Assembly: GCA_963205155.1 (NCBI GenBank)
Contig: CAUJJY010000262.1
Coordinates: 1-18,592, forward strand
Direction of reading: 5' to 3'
Origin: Candidatus Zixiibacteriota bacterium
Lineage (GTDB): Bacteria > Zixibacteria > MSB-5A5 > CAIYYT01
Length of the DNA: 18,592 nt
Part shown: in pieces, positions 1 through 7,784 of the stretch
Position numbering within the stretch: position 1 is the first letter of the stretch
Layout of the letters: each line of letters begins with the position of its first letter
Position numbers and translations under genes: made by a program
The notes under the pieces: generated by a model
The model's database searches: none
What the model was told of the DNA's origin: nothing
Seen by the model: only the letters and a program-made list of their open reading frames with translations

Positions 1-1062
1 GTTCAGCAGAGACAAAACGGTTTGCAGGAAATGAAGATTGTCAACCTGAAGGACAATTCAGCGCATAACGTCGAGTTTCCGGAGCAGACGTATTCAGTGG
101 CGGGCGCCGCCAATCCGGAGTACAATACGAATCTCCTGCGCTTCAGCTACCAATCGATGACGACACCGAAGACCATCTATGACTATGACATGGACAAGCG
201 GACGCGCGAATTGCTCAAGACCACAGACGTTCTTGGCGGATTCGACCCAAGCAACTATCACTCCGAGCGAGTTCTGGCGACTGCTTCCGATGGCGTACAG
301 GTGCCGGTCGCGGTCGTGTATCGTAAAGACAAGTTCAAGAAAGACGGCACGAACCCACTGTATTTGTATGGCTACGGTGCCTATGGCGATCCACTTGATC
401 CGTGGTTCTCATCTAATCGTATCAGTCTGCTCGATCGCGGTATCGTGTTTGCCATCGCACAAACTCGCGGCGGCGGCGAGATGGGACGCCAGTGGTATCT
501 TGACGGCAAGCTACTTAAGAAGAGAAATACCTTCGCGGATTTCATCGCCTGTGCCGAACATCTGATTGCGGAAAAATATTGCGCAAAGGATAAGGTCATC
601 GCCAACGGCGCTTCCGCCGGCGGACTGCTGATCGGCGCGGTCACCAATATGCGTCCCGACCTCTGGAAGGCGACGATCGGGGACGTACCATTTGTTGATT
701 TGATCAACACTATGCTCGACCCGACGATTCCTTTAACTGTTACCGAGTGGGAAGAGTGGGGCAATCCGGCTGATGCCGAATACTATCCTTACATGAAGTC
801 GTATTCGCCTTATGATAATGTGGTCGCCAAGGATTATCCGAATATCTTGATTACAACGAGTCTGAATGATCCGCGCGTTGCTTATTGGGAACCGGCTAAA
901 TGGTGCGCTAAACTGCGTTCCACCAAGACTGACAATAACCTGCTTCTGTTCAAGATTGACTTGGACGCCGGCCACGGTGGAGCTTCCGGCCGATATCAGC
1001 AATTCCGGGAAATCGCGTTTGAGTATGCGTTCGTGCTCAAGGTCTTAGGTATAGTGAATTGA
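1..1062 (+). CDS. ptrB: Oligopeptidase B, C-terminal half (5' partial)
   Basis: Serine peptidase of family S9A that cleaves short peptides after basic residues. The frame is open from base 1 (the first codons read VQQRQNGLQEM), so the gene begins upstream of the window; 353 codons remain of about 690 usual for the family, including the end of the beta-propeller and the whole alpha/beta-hydrolase domain. The catalytic triad is visible: Ser in the GASAGG motif (codon 613-615), Asp in SLNDPRV (868-870) and His in DAGHGG (973-975). The GGGEMGRQWYLDGKLL stretch and the MLDPTIPLT...EWEEWGNP stretch are oligopeptidase B signatures that separate it from prolyl endopeptidase. No signal peptide can be judged because the N-terminus is missing. 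The gene is separated from the next by 148 bp and is probably a separate transcription unit. Confidence 0.95.
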   Translation, partial: VQQRQNGLQEMKIVNLKDNSAHNVEFPEQTYSVAGAANPEYNTNLLRFSYQSMTTPKTIYDYDMDKRTRELLKTTDVLGGFDPSNYHSERVLATASDGVQVPVAVVYRKDKFKKDGTNPLYLYGYGAYGDPLDPWFSSNRISLLDRGIVFAIAQTRGGGEMGRQWYLDGKLLKKRNTFADFIACAEHLIAEKYCAKDKVIANGASAGGLLIGAVTNMRPDLWKATIGDVPFVDLINTMLDPTIPLTVTEWEEWGNPADAEYYPYMKSYSPYDNVVAKDYPNILITTSLNDPRVAYWEPAKWCAKLRSTKTDNNLLLFKIDLDAGHGGASGRYQQFREIAFEYAFVLKVLGIVN

Positions 1063-1092
1063 AGTTATCCGCTATTGTTTCGTAACGACTTT

Positions 1093-1114
1093 GTACCGAG
1101 TGCAGCCTTGGTAC
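1093..1114 (+). other. Hairpin downstream of ptrB
   Basis: GTACCGAG (1093-1100) can pair with CTTGGTAC (1107-1114), giving 8 bp with one G-U pair and a 6-nt loop. It is not followed by a T-run, so it is not a standard intrinsic terminator. It may protect the ptrB mRNA 3' end. A loose TTGTAC/TATAAC pair overlaps it with a 19-bp spacer, which is too long to call a promoter with confidence. Confidence 0.3.
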
Positions 1115-1167
1115 GTATAACAGTATGAACGAAAAGGGATTATGCGGCTAAGGGAGTGCCGGTCTTT

Positions 1168-1201
1168 ACCGATAATAGAATAGATTTATTCTCTATCGGG
1201 T
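1168..1201 (+). promoter_or_regulatory. Imperfect hairpin abutting the diguanylate cyclase ribosome site
   Basis: Bases 1168-1182 can fold onto 1187-1201 with about 13 pairs, one small internal mismatch and a bulged G, closed by a 4-nt loop. The 3' arm runs into GGGTGAAGG, the probable Shine-Dalgarno region of the TTG start at 1211. If the helix forms in the mRNA it would partly occupy the ribosome site. No known riboswitch family was recognised; a regulatory role is inference. Confidence 0.35.
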
Positions 1202-1210
1202 GAAGGCGCA

Positions 1211-2770
1211 TTGAATCAGTCTATAAGAACAATCTTTCCACGCCTGGAGAACATTTACATTGCGTCCCGTGCCATTACCGCCGCGGCAGTAATCGCGTGG
1301 ATGCTCTCCACGGCTACTGCGAGCGAAGTCCAGCGGGAGATTTCGTTCGCTATGGTCATCTTTGCGCTTCATCTGGCAATTTTTTCGCTGATCTGGAAAT
1401 TCAAACCGAAACTGATTTCCGAAGTCTTCACCTACTCGCTGATCTTTGATGTCATCTTTGTCACATATCTGATCAAGTTTACCGGCGGCGCCAATTCCAG
1501 CTTCTTTTTGTTGTACTACTTGAACATCATGTTCTCGGCCTATTATTTCAATTTGAATTTCTGTGTCGGGATTTCGTTTGCTGTTACGACGCTTTACATG
1601 ATTAGCAATCCGGAATTACTGACGCATGTTTCGCCGGTGGAATTGGGTCTGCGTGTGGGTTTTGCCTGGTTCTTTGCCTACGCTGTAGGATTTGTCTCCC
1701 GGCACATGAAACAGTCAGAATTCAAGCTGCTCAAATTGCTCGACTCGTTGAATGAAAGCACCACCGAACTCGAGCGTTCCCAGGCGCGCGTCGAGAAGAT
1801 TTACGAAACCTCGCGCGTCCTTGGCGAAATACATGACGATCAGGAAATCACCCGCGACGTGTTTCACATTGTCGATTCGATCCTGGGATTTGAAATGTGC
1901 TCGATTCAACTCTGTTCGCCCGACTTGAGTTATCTTTACGAACGCGGGCGACTTGAGGACGGCGAGCGCAAGACCACAAACCTGCGTGAAATAATTGCGC
2001 TTGAAGGTGTTGTTGGTGACGTTGTTCGCTCGGCTGAACCGAAAAGACTGATTGATCTTGGCCAAAACGACAATTATATTCCGACCATCAATGACGCCAA
2101 GAGTGCACTAATTGTACCGATGATCTCTCATGGAAGGGTGATTGGCATTCTGCAAGCCGAATCGACACGCCTAAATCGTTTCAGCGATACCGATCAAAAA
2201 GTTGCATCGATTCTCGCAGCTTCCGCGGCGATGGCGTACGAAAACAGCCGCCTGCATAACGAGCTCGAGAAGATGGTCGTCATCGATGACTTGACCAATG
2301 TCTACAACTACCGCTATTTCGCGGATCGGCTGGCCGACGAAATCAAGCGTGCCACCCGCTATCGCCAACCGTTGTCGCTGATCATGGTCGATATCGATTG
2401 GTTTAAGCGCATCAATGACACCTACGGACACGAGTCCGGCAACGTGCTCCTCAAAGGCATCGTACGCGTCATTGCCACGAATATCCGCGATACCGACACG
2501 CTGGCCCGCTACGGCGGTGAGGAGTTTATTATTATTCTTCCGCAAACCGAACATGACGACGCACAAGTTATCGCGGAGAGAATACGCAGCGAAATCGAGC
2601 GGTCCACTTTCGGCGACGGAATCAAACATCCGAAATTGAGTGCCACCGTCTCCGTTGGCATCACCACCTATCCCGACAACGGCCACAGCGAAGACGATCT
2701 CGTGCAATTGGTCGATCGCGCAATGTACCTCGCCAAAGGCAGCGGCAAGAACGCAGTAGTCACTGTCTAA
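1211..2770 (+). CDS. Membrane GAF-GGDEF diguanylate cyclase
   Basis: Predicted to make cyclic di-GMP from two GTP at the cytoplasmic membrane. The 519 residues read in order: six hydrophobic segments (about 17-36, 44-64, 72-91, 97-115, 117-133, 143-163), a short coiled linker (170-200), a GAF domain (200-345) and a GGDEF domain (355-519). The active site is intact as GGEEF (435-439), and an RxxD pair (R426, D429) sits exactly where the product-inhibition I-site lies, so this is probably an active, feedback-limited cyclase. The GAF ligand and the signal sensed by the membrane part cannot be read from sequence. The start is TTG: an in-frame stop lies shortly upstream, the first ATG would cut into the first membrane segment, and GGTGAAGG precedes the TTG. 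Its TAA stop overlaps the ATG of nagZ by one base. Confidence 0.93.
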   Translation: MNQSIRTIFPRLENIYIASRAITAAAVIAWMLSTATASEVQREISFAMVIFALHLAIFSLIWKFKPKLISEVFTYSLIFDVIFVTYLIKFTGGANSSFFLLYYLNIMFSAYYFNLNFCVGISFAVTTLYMISNPELLTHVSPVELGLRVGFAWFFAYAVGFVSRHMKQSEFKLLKLLDSLNESTTELERSQARVEKIYETSRVLGEIHDDQEITRDVFHIVDSILGFEMCSIQLCSPDLSYLYERGRLEDGERKTTNLREIIALEGVVGDVVRSAEPKRLIDLGQNDNYIPTINDAKSALIVPMISHGRVIGILQAESTRLNRFSDTDQKVASILAASAAMAYENSRLHNELEKMVVIDDLTNVYNYRYFADRLADEIKRATRYRQPLSLIMVDIDWFKRINDTYGHESGNVLLKGIVRVIATNIRDTDTLARYGGEEFIIILPQTEHDDAQVIAERIRSEIERSTFGDGIKHPKLSATVSVGITTYPDNGHSEDDLVQLVDRAMYLAKGSGKNAVVTV

Positions 2771-3768
2771 TGAGCCATCTCCGCCGGCAAATTGGTTCCT
2801 TGATCGTCTGCGGTTTCGATGAGGCCGTATTTCCGACGAGCTTGCGGCAACTATTGGAGCAAGGATCGTTGGGTGGCATAATACTCTTCGCGCGTAACTA
2901 TCTCACTTCGGCGAAGCTCTCAAAACTTACCGATTCGGTGAGATCGTGCGCGCAGGGGAAGTCTATCATCGCGGTAGATCAGGAAGGCGGCCGCGTTGTT
3001 CGTTTCAGCGGCGATTTTCCAGTGTTTCCATCGCTGCGACATTTCGGGGAACGCGGTGACCTCGACGGTCTGGTGAGTGCCACCGAAGTCACGGCGCGAG
3101 CGCTTCGTCAGCATGGAGTCAATCTCAACCTGGTGCCGGTTTGCGATCTCGATCCCGGTAACCCCGGTCATGTTATCCACTCCAGAGCATATTCACGCGA
3201 CATTCAAACTGTTTCTACCTGCGCCAGTCGGCAAGTCGAAGTCCTTCATGCAAACCACGTAATGTCATGTGCGAAACATTTCCCTGGACTTGGCTCTGCT
3301 ACCGGCGATCCGCACTTACAGGTTTCGCATTCAAATCAGTCTTTTGATGAGTTTCGAAGACAAGACTATCTGCCATTCAAAGCAGCAATTGAAGCCGGAG
3401 TCGATATGATAATGCCGACTCACCTGCGGGCGCCGGCCCTTGACGAAGACAATATCGTGACTTTCAGCCGCAAAGTCCTGTATGACGAACTTCGCTCACA
3501 TCTTGGCTTTGCGGGTTTGATAATCAGCGATGATCTACAGATGCTTGGCGCTCTCGAAGGCATCGATCAAATTGAAGCCGGAAAACGAGCGTTTCTGGCA
3601 GGATGCGATCTGCTGATTTATGCAAATCTGCAGGATTCAATCGAAAGCTTGCTTGATGGATTGGAAGCGTTGGCGGAGACTGACTCCAATTTGCGCCTAC
3701 GTATCAATGAAAGTTATCAACGAGTCGTTGCGTTTCAGAATAATAACCCCCAATACTTCGGCGCATGA
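2770..3768 (+). CDS. nagZ: Beta-N-acetylhexosaminidase NagZ (GH3)
   Basis: Cytoplasmic family GH3 hydrolase that removes GlcNAc from GlcNAc-1,6-anhydroMurNAc (peptides) during peptidoglycan recycling. The 332 residues match the usual NagZ length and there is no signal peptide. The KHFPGLGS...GDPH block gives the Asp-x-His dyad (D180, H182) typical of NagZ, and IISDDLQM contains the nucleophile Asp (D254). The start ATG lies inside the stop of the diguanylate cyclase gene (TAATG) with no ribosome site of its own, so translation is probably coupled. The stop overlaps the anmK start (ATGA). The anmK neighbour, the next enzyme in the pathway, supports NagZ over a generic GH3 glucosidase. Confidence 0.95.
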   Translation: MSHLRRQIGSLIVCGFDEAVFPTSLRQLLEQGSLGGIILFARNYLTSAKLSKLTDSVRSCAQGKSIIAVDQEGGRVVRFSGDFPVFPSLRHFGERGDLDGLVSATEVTARALRQHGVNLNLVPVCDLDPGNPGHVIHSRAYSRDIQTVSTCASRQVEVLHANHVMSCAKHFPGLGSATGDPHLQVSHSNQSFDEFRRQDYLPFKAAIEAGVDMIMPTHLRAPALDEDNIVTFSRKVLYDELRSHLGFAGLIISDDLQMLGALEGIDQIEAGKRAFLAGCDLLIYANLQDSIESLLDGLEALAETDSNLRLRINESYQRVVAFQNNNPQYFGA

Positions 3769-4937
3769 AAGCTGTATCCTTAGAAGAAGTACTTCAGAAA
3801 GAATCTCGCTTGACCTTGGGCTTGATGTCGGGCACTTCTGCAGATGGTCTCGATATTGCTTATTGCGAAGTGAATGTCCGCAATCATTTTTTGAAGAATC
3901 TAGCCAGCGCGACCATCCCATATCCAGCGAACCTGCGGGAAAAGATCTTAGGTATCGCCAGAACGAGAAAAACAGATCTTGCGGAGCTTCTTGGGCTTTC
4001 GAGTTACCTTGGCCACTTCTATGCCGACGCCATCGAGCTGTTCTGCCGCGATCACGAAATAACCAAACGCGGAGTCGATCTTGTCGGAAGTCACGGGCAG
4101 ACTGTAGCTCACTTATCAAGACCGCTGCAATTCCTGGATCGCTCAGTAACGGGAACCCTGCAGATCGGAGAGGCTGAAGTAATTGCGAAGAGGCTTGGTA
4201 TTTTGACAGTCTCGGACTTTCGCAGCGGCGACATTGCAGTCGGCGGATCAGGCGCACCCTTGACACCGATTTACCATCGCGCTGTATTTTCTCGAGAAGG
4301 CAAAACCAACGTCGTGGTAAACATCGGCGGTATTGCCAACATCACTATACTCAAGGAAGGCGGCGTGTGCCTCGCGACCGATACCGGCCCCGGCAACTGT
4401 CTGCTTGATACGATAGTTCGAGACAGAACGGATCATCACTTTGATGACAGCGGCAAGCTCGCTTCGTCCGGCGAAATCGACGAAGCGCTACTTTCGAAAC
4501 TCCTTCAATCCGAAGTCTTACAGCGCAGACTTCCGGTCTCGCATGATCGGGGAGAGATTTTGCGATTGCTTGATGATGACGACATTGCGATCAGCATGAA
4601 CAAGTTGAGTACGGAGTCCATTTTGGCAACGCTCAGTGAGCTTACCGCAATCACGATCAAGCACGCAACTGATCAGGTTCTCGGGAGCGCTACCCCTGAT
4701 TCCGTGATCGTATGCGGAGGCGGTGCTCACAATTCATTCTTGATGCGTCGTCTCCAACATCACTTTTCCCGCTCACGAGTCTTAAGTGCGGCAGAATTTG
4801 GTGTCGATGTTGACTTTGTCGAAGCCGAAGCTTTTGCATATCTTGCCAACTTGACCTTAAGTTCGTTGAGCGGCAATTTGCCGCAGGTCACAGGTGCATC
4901 CAGAGCCGCCATCTTAGGAAAGATATCGCTGCCATGA
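3765..4937 (+). CDS. anmK: Anhydro-N-acetylmuramic acid kinase
   Basis: Phosphorylates and opens 1,6-anhydroMurNAc to MurNAc-6-phosphate using ATP, downstream of NagZ. The ATP-binding LGLMSGTSADGLDIA motif begins near residue 18, the VGSHGQTVAH block follows at about 108, and DFRSGDIAVGGSGAPL carries the expected catalytic base (D156). VVNIGGIANIT and DTGPGNCLLD are further family blocks, and the C-terminal ICGGGAHN-like block (VIVCGGGAHN) is present. At 390 residues it is slightly longer than usual (about 370), with roughly 15 extra N-terminal residues. The ATG overlaps the nagZ stop and has no clear ribosome site, so coupling is likely. It overlaps spoIID by four bases. The following enzyme, MurQ, is not in this window. 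Confidence 0.96.
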   Translation: MKAVSLEEVLQKESRLTLGLMSGTSADGLDIAYCEVNVRNHFLKNLASATIPYPANLREKILGIARTRKTDLAELLGLSSYLGHFYADAIELFCRDHEITKRGVDLVGSHGQTVAHLSRPLQFLDRSVTGTLQIGEAEVIAKRLGILTVSDFRSGDIAVGGSGAPLTPIYHRAVFSREGKTNVVVNIGGIANITILKEGGVCLATDTGPGNCLLDTIVRDRTDHHFDDSGKLASSGEIDEALLSKLLQSEVLQRRLPVSHDRGEILRLLDDDDIAISMNKLSTESILATLSELTAITIKHATDQVLGSATPDSVIVCGGGAHNSFLMRRLQHHFSRSRVLSAAEFGVDVDFVEAEAFAYLANLTLSSLSGNLPQVTGASRAAILGKISLP

Positions 4938-6181
4938 AATTCAAGACACTTCTGATTCAAATCTGCGCAATCTTGCTTGTGTCCTCGTGCGCAAGAATGA
5001 ACTACGCTGTTCGTCAAGAAGGCTACGACAAGCTCAAACAGCCGATCATCCGCGTTCGCGTGTTGCACACCAAAGACAAGGTCGAAGTTGGCGCCAAGGG
5101 CGACTGTGTGGTGCGTACCTGGGATGTCAATGACGAGAAGTCCGCTTACTTTTCGGCCGTCAACGTCGTTGTCAAGCCGGATGGTCCGCTGTTGGCGCTG
5201 TATGATCTCAAAGGCAATCGACTTGAGTCGAAACTGCGCCGTGTCACGGTCGTTGCCGAGAAGAAAAGTTGGCTGTGGCTTGACAAGCGCAAATTCCGCG
5301 GCATTTTCGAATTCTACCCGGATGGGCACGACACCATGTACGTAGTTAATGTGCTTCACGTCGAAGACTACCTGCGCGGCGTTCTGGCGCCGGAAATTGG
5401 CAGACGCAAACCAGAAGAGCTGGAGGCTGTCAAAGCCCAGGCCGTCGCGGCAAGAACCTATGCTCTGGTTACCCGCGACAAGTATCCGGACAAGGAGTAT
5501 GATCTCGTCAATGAAATACTCGACCAGGTTTATACCGGTGTCGAGGGCGAGCAGCGACTTTGCGATATCGCCCTCAAGCAAACTCGCGGAGAAGTAATGA
5601 AGGTCGATGGCAAGCTGATTGATGCGTTTTATCACTCAACTTGCGGCGGGCATACTGATAACATTGAAGATGTTTGGGAGAAGGACCCAAAGTCCTATTT
5701 GCAGAGTGTCGAGGACGATACATTCTGCAATTGGTCAAAGTACTATACGTGGGACGAAGAATTCCCCGCGTCCACGCTGCTTTCGAATATTCGAACTTAT
5801 CTCAAGTCAAGCGGCAGGACGCACTCACGCCTCGGAAGCCAACTGACGGATATCCAAATCGAATCGCGCTCCACCGGCGGGCGCATTACTTCGCTGGGAA
5901 TCTATACCGAAGCCGGAACGACAAATCTCGGAAAGGATATCATACGCTGGGCTTTTGCTCGTCCCGGGTTGCCGGGGATTCTCCGCTCTTCGGATTTTGA
6001 TCTCGAATTGAAGCGCGATGCTGCGAATCGCTTGTCGACTGTCTCAATTCACGGCCGCGGTTATGGTCATGGCGTGGGGATGTGTCAATGTGGCGCGATT
6101 GGACGTGCACGCGCAGGATTTTACTACGACGAAATCCTCACTCATTACTACACCGGTGTCGTGATCGAAAAATTGTATTGA
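4934..6181 (+). CDS. SpoIID/LytB-domain lipoprotein (peptidoglycan lytic transglycosylase)
   Basis: SpoIID-family proteins cut denuded glycan strands and leave 1,6-anhydroMurNAc ends. The 415-residue protein starts with a lipoprotein signal ending in the lipobox LVSSC (Cys19), so it should be anchored in an envelope membrane facing the periplasm. The SpoIID core starts at about residue 140 with HVEDYLRGVLAPEI, containing the probable catalytic Glu (E154), then AVKAQAVAARTYAL. HSTCGGHT (H234, C237, H240) matches the metal-binding cluster known in SpoIID, and the C-terminal GRGYGHGVGMCQCGA block is complete. The start is ATG inside the anmK stop. Sporulation is not implied: such proteins are common in non-sporulating diderms, and the neighbours point to cell-wall turnover. 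Confidence 0.92.
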   Translation: MKFKTLLIQICAILLVSSCARMNYAVRQEGYDKLKQPIIRVRVLHTKDKVEVGAKGDCVVRTWDVNDEKSAYFSAVNVVVKPDGPLLALYDLKGNRLESKLRRVTVVAEKKSWLWLDKRKFRGIFEFYPDGHDTMYVVNVLHVEDYLRGVLAPEIGRRKPEELEAVKAQAVAARTYALVTRDKYPDKEYDLVNEILDQVYTGVEGEQRLCDIALKQTRGEVMKVDGKLIDAFYHSTCGGHTDNIEDVWEKDPKSYLQSVEDDTFCNWSKYYTWDEEFPASTLLSNIRTYLKSSGRTHSRLGSQLTDIQIESRSTGGRITSLGIYTEAGTTNLGKDIIRWAFARPGLPGILRSSDFDLELKRDAANRLSTVSIHGRGYGHGVGMCQCGAIGRARAGFYYDEILTHYYTGVVIEKLY

Positions 6182-6213
6182 ACAACTTCTAACAACTTTC
6201 ATATCTACAGGTC

Positions 6214-7773
6214 ATGCAAAAGTATGGCCTGCCGTTGTTGCTTGCACTGATCATCTCCATTTGCACGCTTTCTGATTTGCAGGCGAGCATAAAGAACCGG
6301 CCTTTTTCACTTCATCTTGATCTGTACGGCATCCAGCCGGCACTCAACGATTCAGCGCAGATCTGGCTTTTCAGCCCCTACTTCGGCGCGGATGTGCAAT
6401 ACATGCTCTCGCAACGGGCTGCGCTCGTCGCTTCCGTTCGTACCGGCAAAGTCCACAACGACTCGGTAAGTACTTCGATTTTTAAGTTCAATCGTGATCG
6501 CGCCAATCGCCGTTGGAGATTTACGAGCGTTGCACTGGGTCCGAAGTTCTACCTTGGTCAACGCGGCCACACCTCTCCCTACTTTTTGACGCGTTTCGAA
6601 ATGCTGCTCTGGAATATCAAGTCATATCCAGATGACAATATGGTTGTCGTCGAAGGTGGAGACGGCAATCAACGTGACTACAAGGCAACAGAGTTGGGCA
6701 TCACGGCTGGATTCGGACTCGAACAATTGTTTTCCGACCGTGTCGCTTTCTCGATCGGCGCGGAATTCACTTACTTAACTGGTCTCGGCGCCGACTTTGC
6801 GCAGCGGGTGAAGAACTCGCGCTCGCGCGGAATTCTCCAGTTTGGCGCCGGCGTCTCTATTCACTTTGGGCGCAAGCAGCAAAGCTTGCTCAAGGAATCC
6901 GAAACGGACGAACAGCAGCGAAGTCGGGTCACTCGCAAGGTCTATGAAGATGATTCTGAAGAAGAGGTCAATACCAAAACTGTTGAACAGTCGGATTCAC
7001 CGGTTCAAGTGGATACCGCTACGACAGCTCAGAACCGAGTCGCCATAGTAGCCCAAGATCAAGATCTTGATGGTATTCTGGATACACTTGACAAATGCAT
7101 CGAGACGCCTTCCGGCGCCATCGTCGATAGTGCCGGGTGTCCGCTTGATTCAGACAAGGACGGCATTTATGATGGCATAGACCGCTGCCCGCAAACGGAC
7201 AGCGTGGATGTTCAACACGTGGACACGGCCGGATGTGCTCCGGATTTTGATGCCGACGGCGTACCGGACTTCCGTGATTCGTGTCTGAATTCCGCAAGCA
7301 ACACCGCGATCGACAGCATTGGTTGCCCCGCGGACTTGGATAATGACGGTGTTGAGAACCAACACGACCAGTGCCCCGACACTCCAGCAAAATTACCAGT
7401 TGACCAGAGCGGATGCCCTGATCTTGCAAAGATATTTGTGAAGTGCGTCTACCAGTCCCTGTTCGAATCCGGTGAGTCCAAAATTATATCTGAAAAGGCC
7501 AAAGTCCTTGATTCGGTGGTCATGCTGTTGAAGACTTTTCCGGAAGTTTCGGTTATGGTGTATGGCTATACCGATGATGTTGGTCCCAATGATGGCAACC
7601 TGCAACTCTCGCAAAAGCGTGCCAATGCGGTTAGGGCCTACTTGGTGGCGGCTGGTGTGGCAGAGAGTCGTGTGCTTGCAGTTGGCCGGGGTGAAACCAA
7701 TTTCATTGCCAGTAATCGTACGCGCGGTGGACGCGAACAAAATCGAAGAATTGAGTTGGAGTTTAAGTTTTGA
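6214..7773 (+). CDS. Outer-membrane OmpA-family protein with TSP3 calcium repeats
   Basis: The 519 residues contain a signal peptide (1-25, ending LQAS), an N-terminal beta-barrel-like region (about 27-215), a charged linker, thrombospondin type-3 repeats (282-404) rich in DxDxDG loops with eight cysteines suited to four disulfides, and a C-terminal OmpA domain (407-519). The OmpA domain has the YGYTDDVG...LSQKRANAV, GRGETNFIASN and GREQNRRIEL blocks that bind diaminopimelate-type peptidoglycan. It is predicted to tether the outer membrane to the wall, with the calcium-binding repeats as a stiff spacer. It lies 32 bp after the SpoIID gene and is probably the last gene of the operon. The ribosome site (CAGGT) is weak. 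The convergent neighbour ends 11 bp beyond its stop. Confidence 0.92.
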   Translation: MQKYGLPLLLALIISICTLSDLQASIKNRPFSLHLDLYGIQPALNDSAQIWLFSPYFGADVQYMLSQRAALVASVRTGKVHNDSVSTSIFKFNRDRANRRWRFTSVALGPKFYLGQRGHTSPYFLTRFEMLLWNIKSYPDDNMVVVEGGDGNQRDYKATELGITAGFGLEQLFSDRVAFSIGAEFTYLTGLGADFAQRVKNSRSRGILQFGAGVSIHFGRKQQSLLKESETDEQQRSRVTRKVYEDDSEEEVNTKTVEQSDSPVQVDTATTAQNRVAIVAQDQDLDGILDTLDKCIETPSGAIVDSAGCPLDSDKDGIYDGIDRCPQTDSVDVQHVDTAGCAPDFDADGVPDFRDSCLNSASNTAIDSIGCPADLDNDGVENQHDQCPDTPAKLPVDQSGCPDLAKIFVKCVYQSLFESGESKIISEKAKVLDSVVMLLKTFPEVSVMVYGYTDDVGPNDGNLQLSQKRANAVRAYLVAAGVAESRVLAVGRGETNFIASNRTRGGREQNRRIELEFKF

Positions 7774-7784
7774 GATTAGAAGCG

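Noticed and set aside
1091..1121. TTGTAC / TATAAC as promoter of the cyclase operon
   Set aside because: The -10 box is good but the spacer is 19 bp and the -35 box overlaps a hairpin arm; too weak to list as a promoter.
2171..2707. Minus-strand open frame (178 codons) over the GGDEF domain
   Set aside because: Antisense to the intact GGEEF-containing domain with no domain of its own.
3697..4266. Minus-strand open frame (189 codons) over the nagZ/anmK junction
   Set aside because: Arg/Ser/Cys-rich translation, antisense to the AnmK N-terminal motif; a codon-bias shadow.
4760..5635. Long minus-strand open frame (291 codons) across the anmK/spoIID junction
   Set aside because: It lies antisense to two well-conserved protein genes on the plus strand, has no ribosome site or recognised domain, and has the low-complexity look of a shadow frame.
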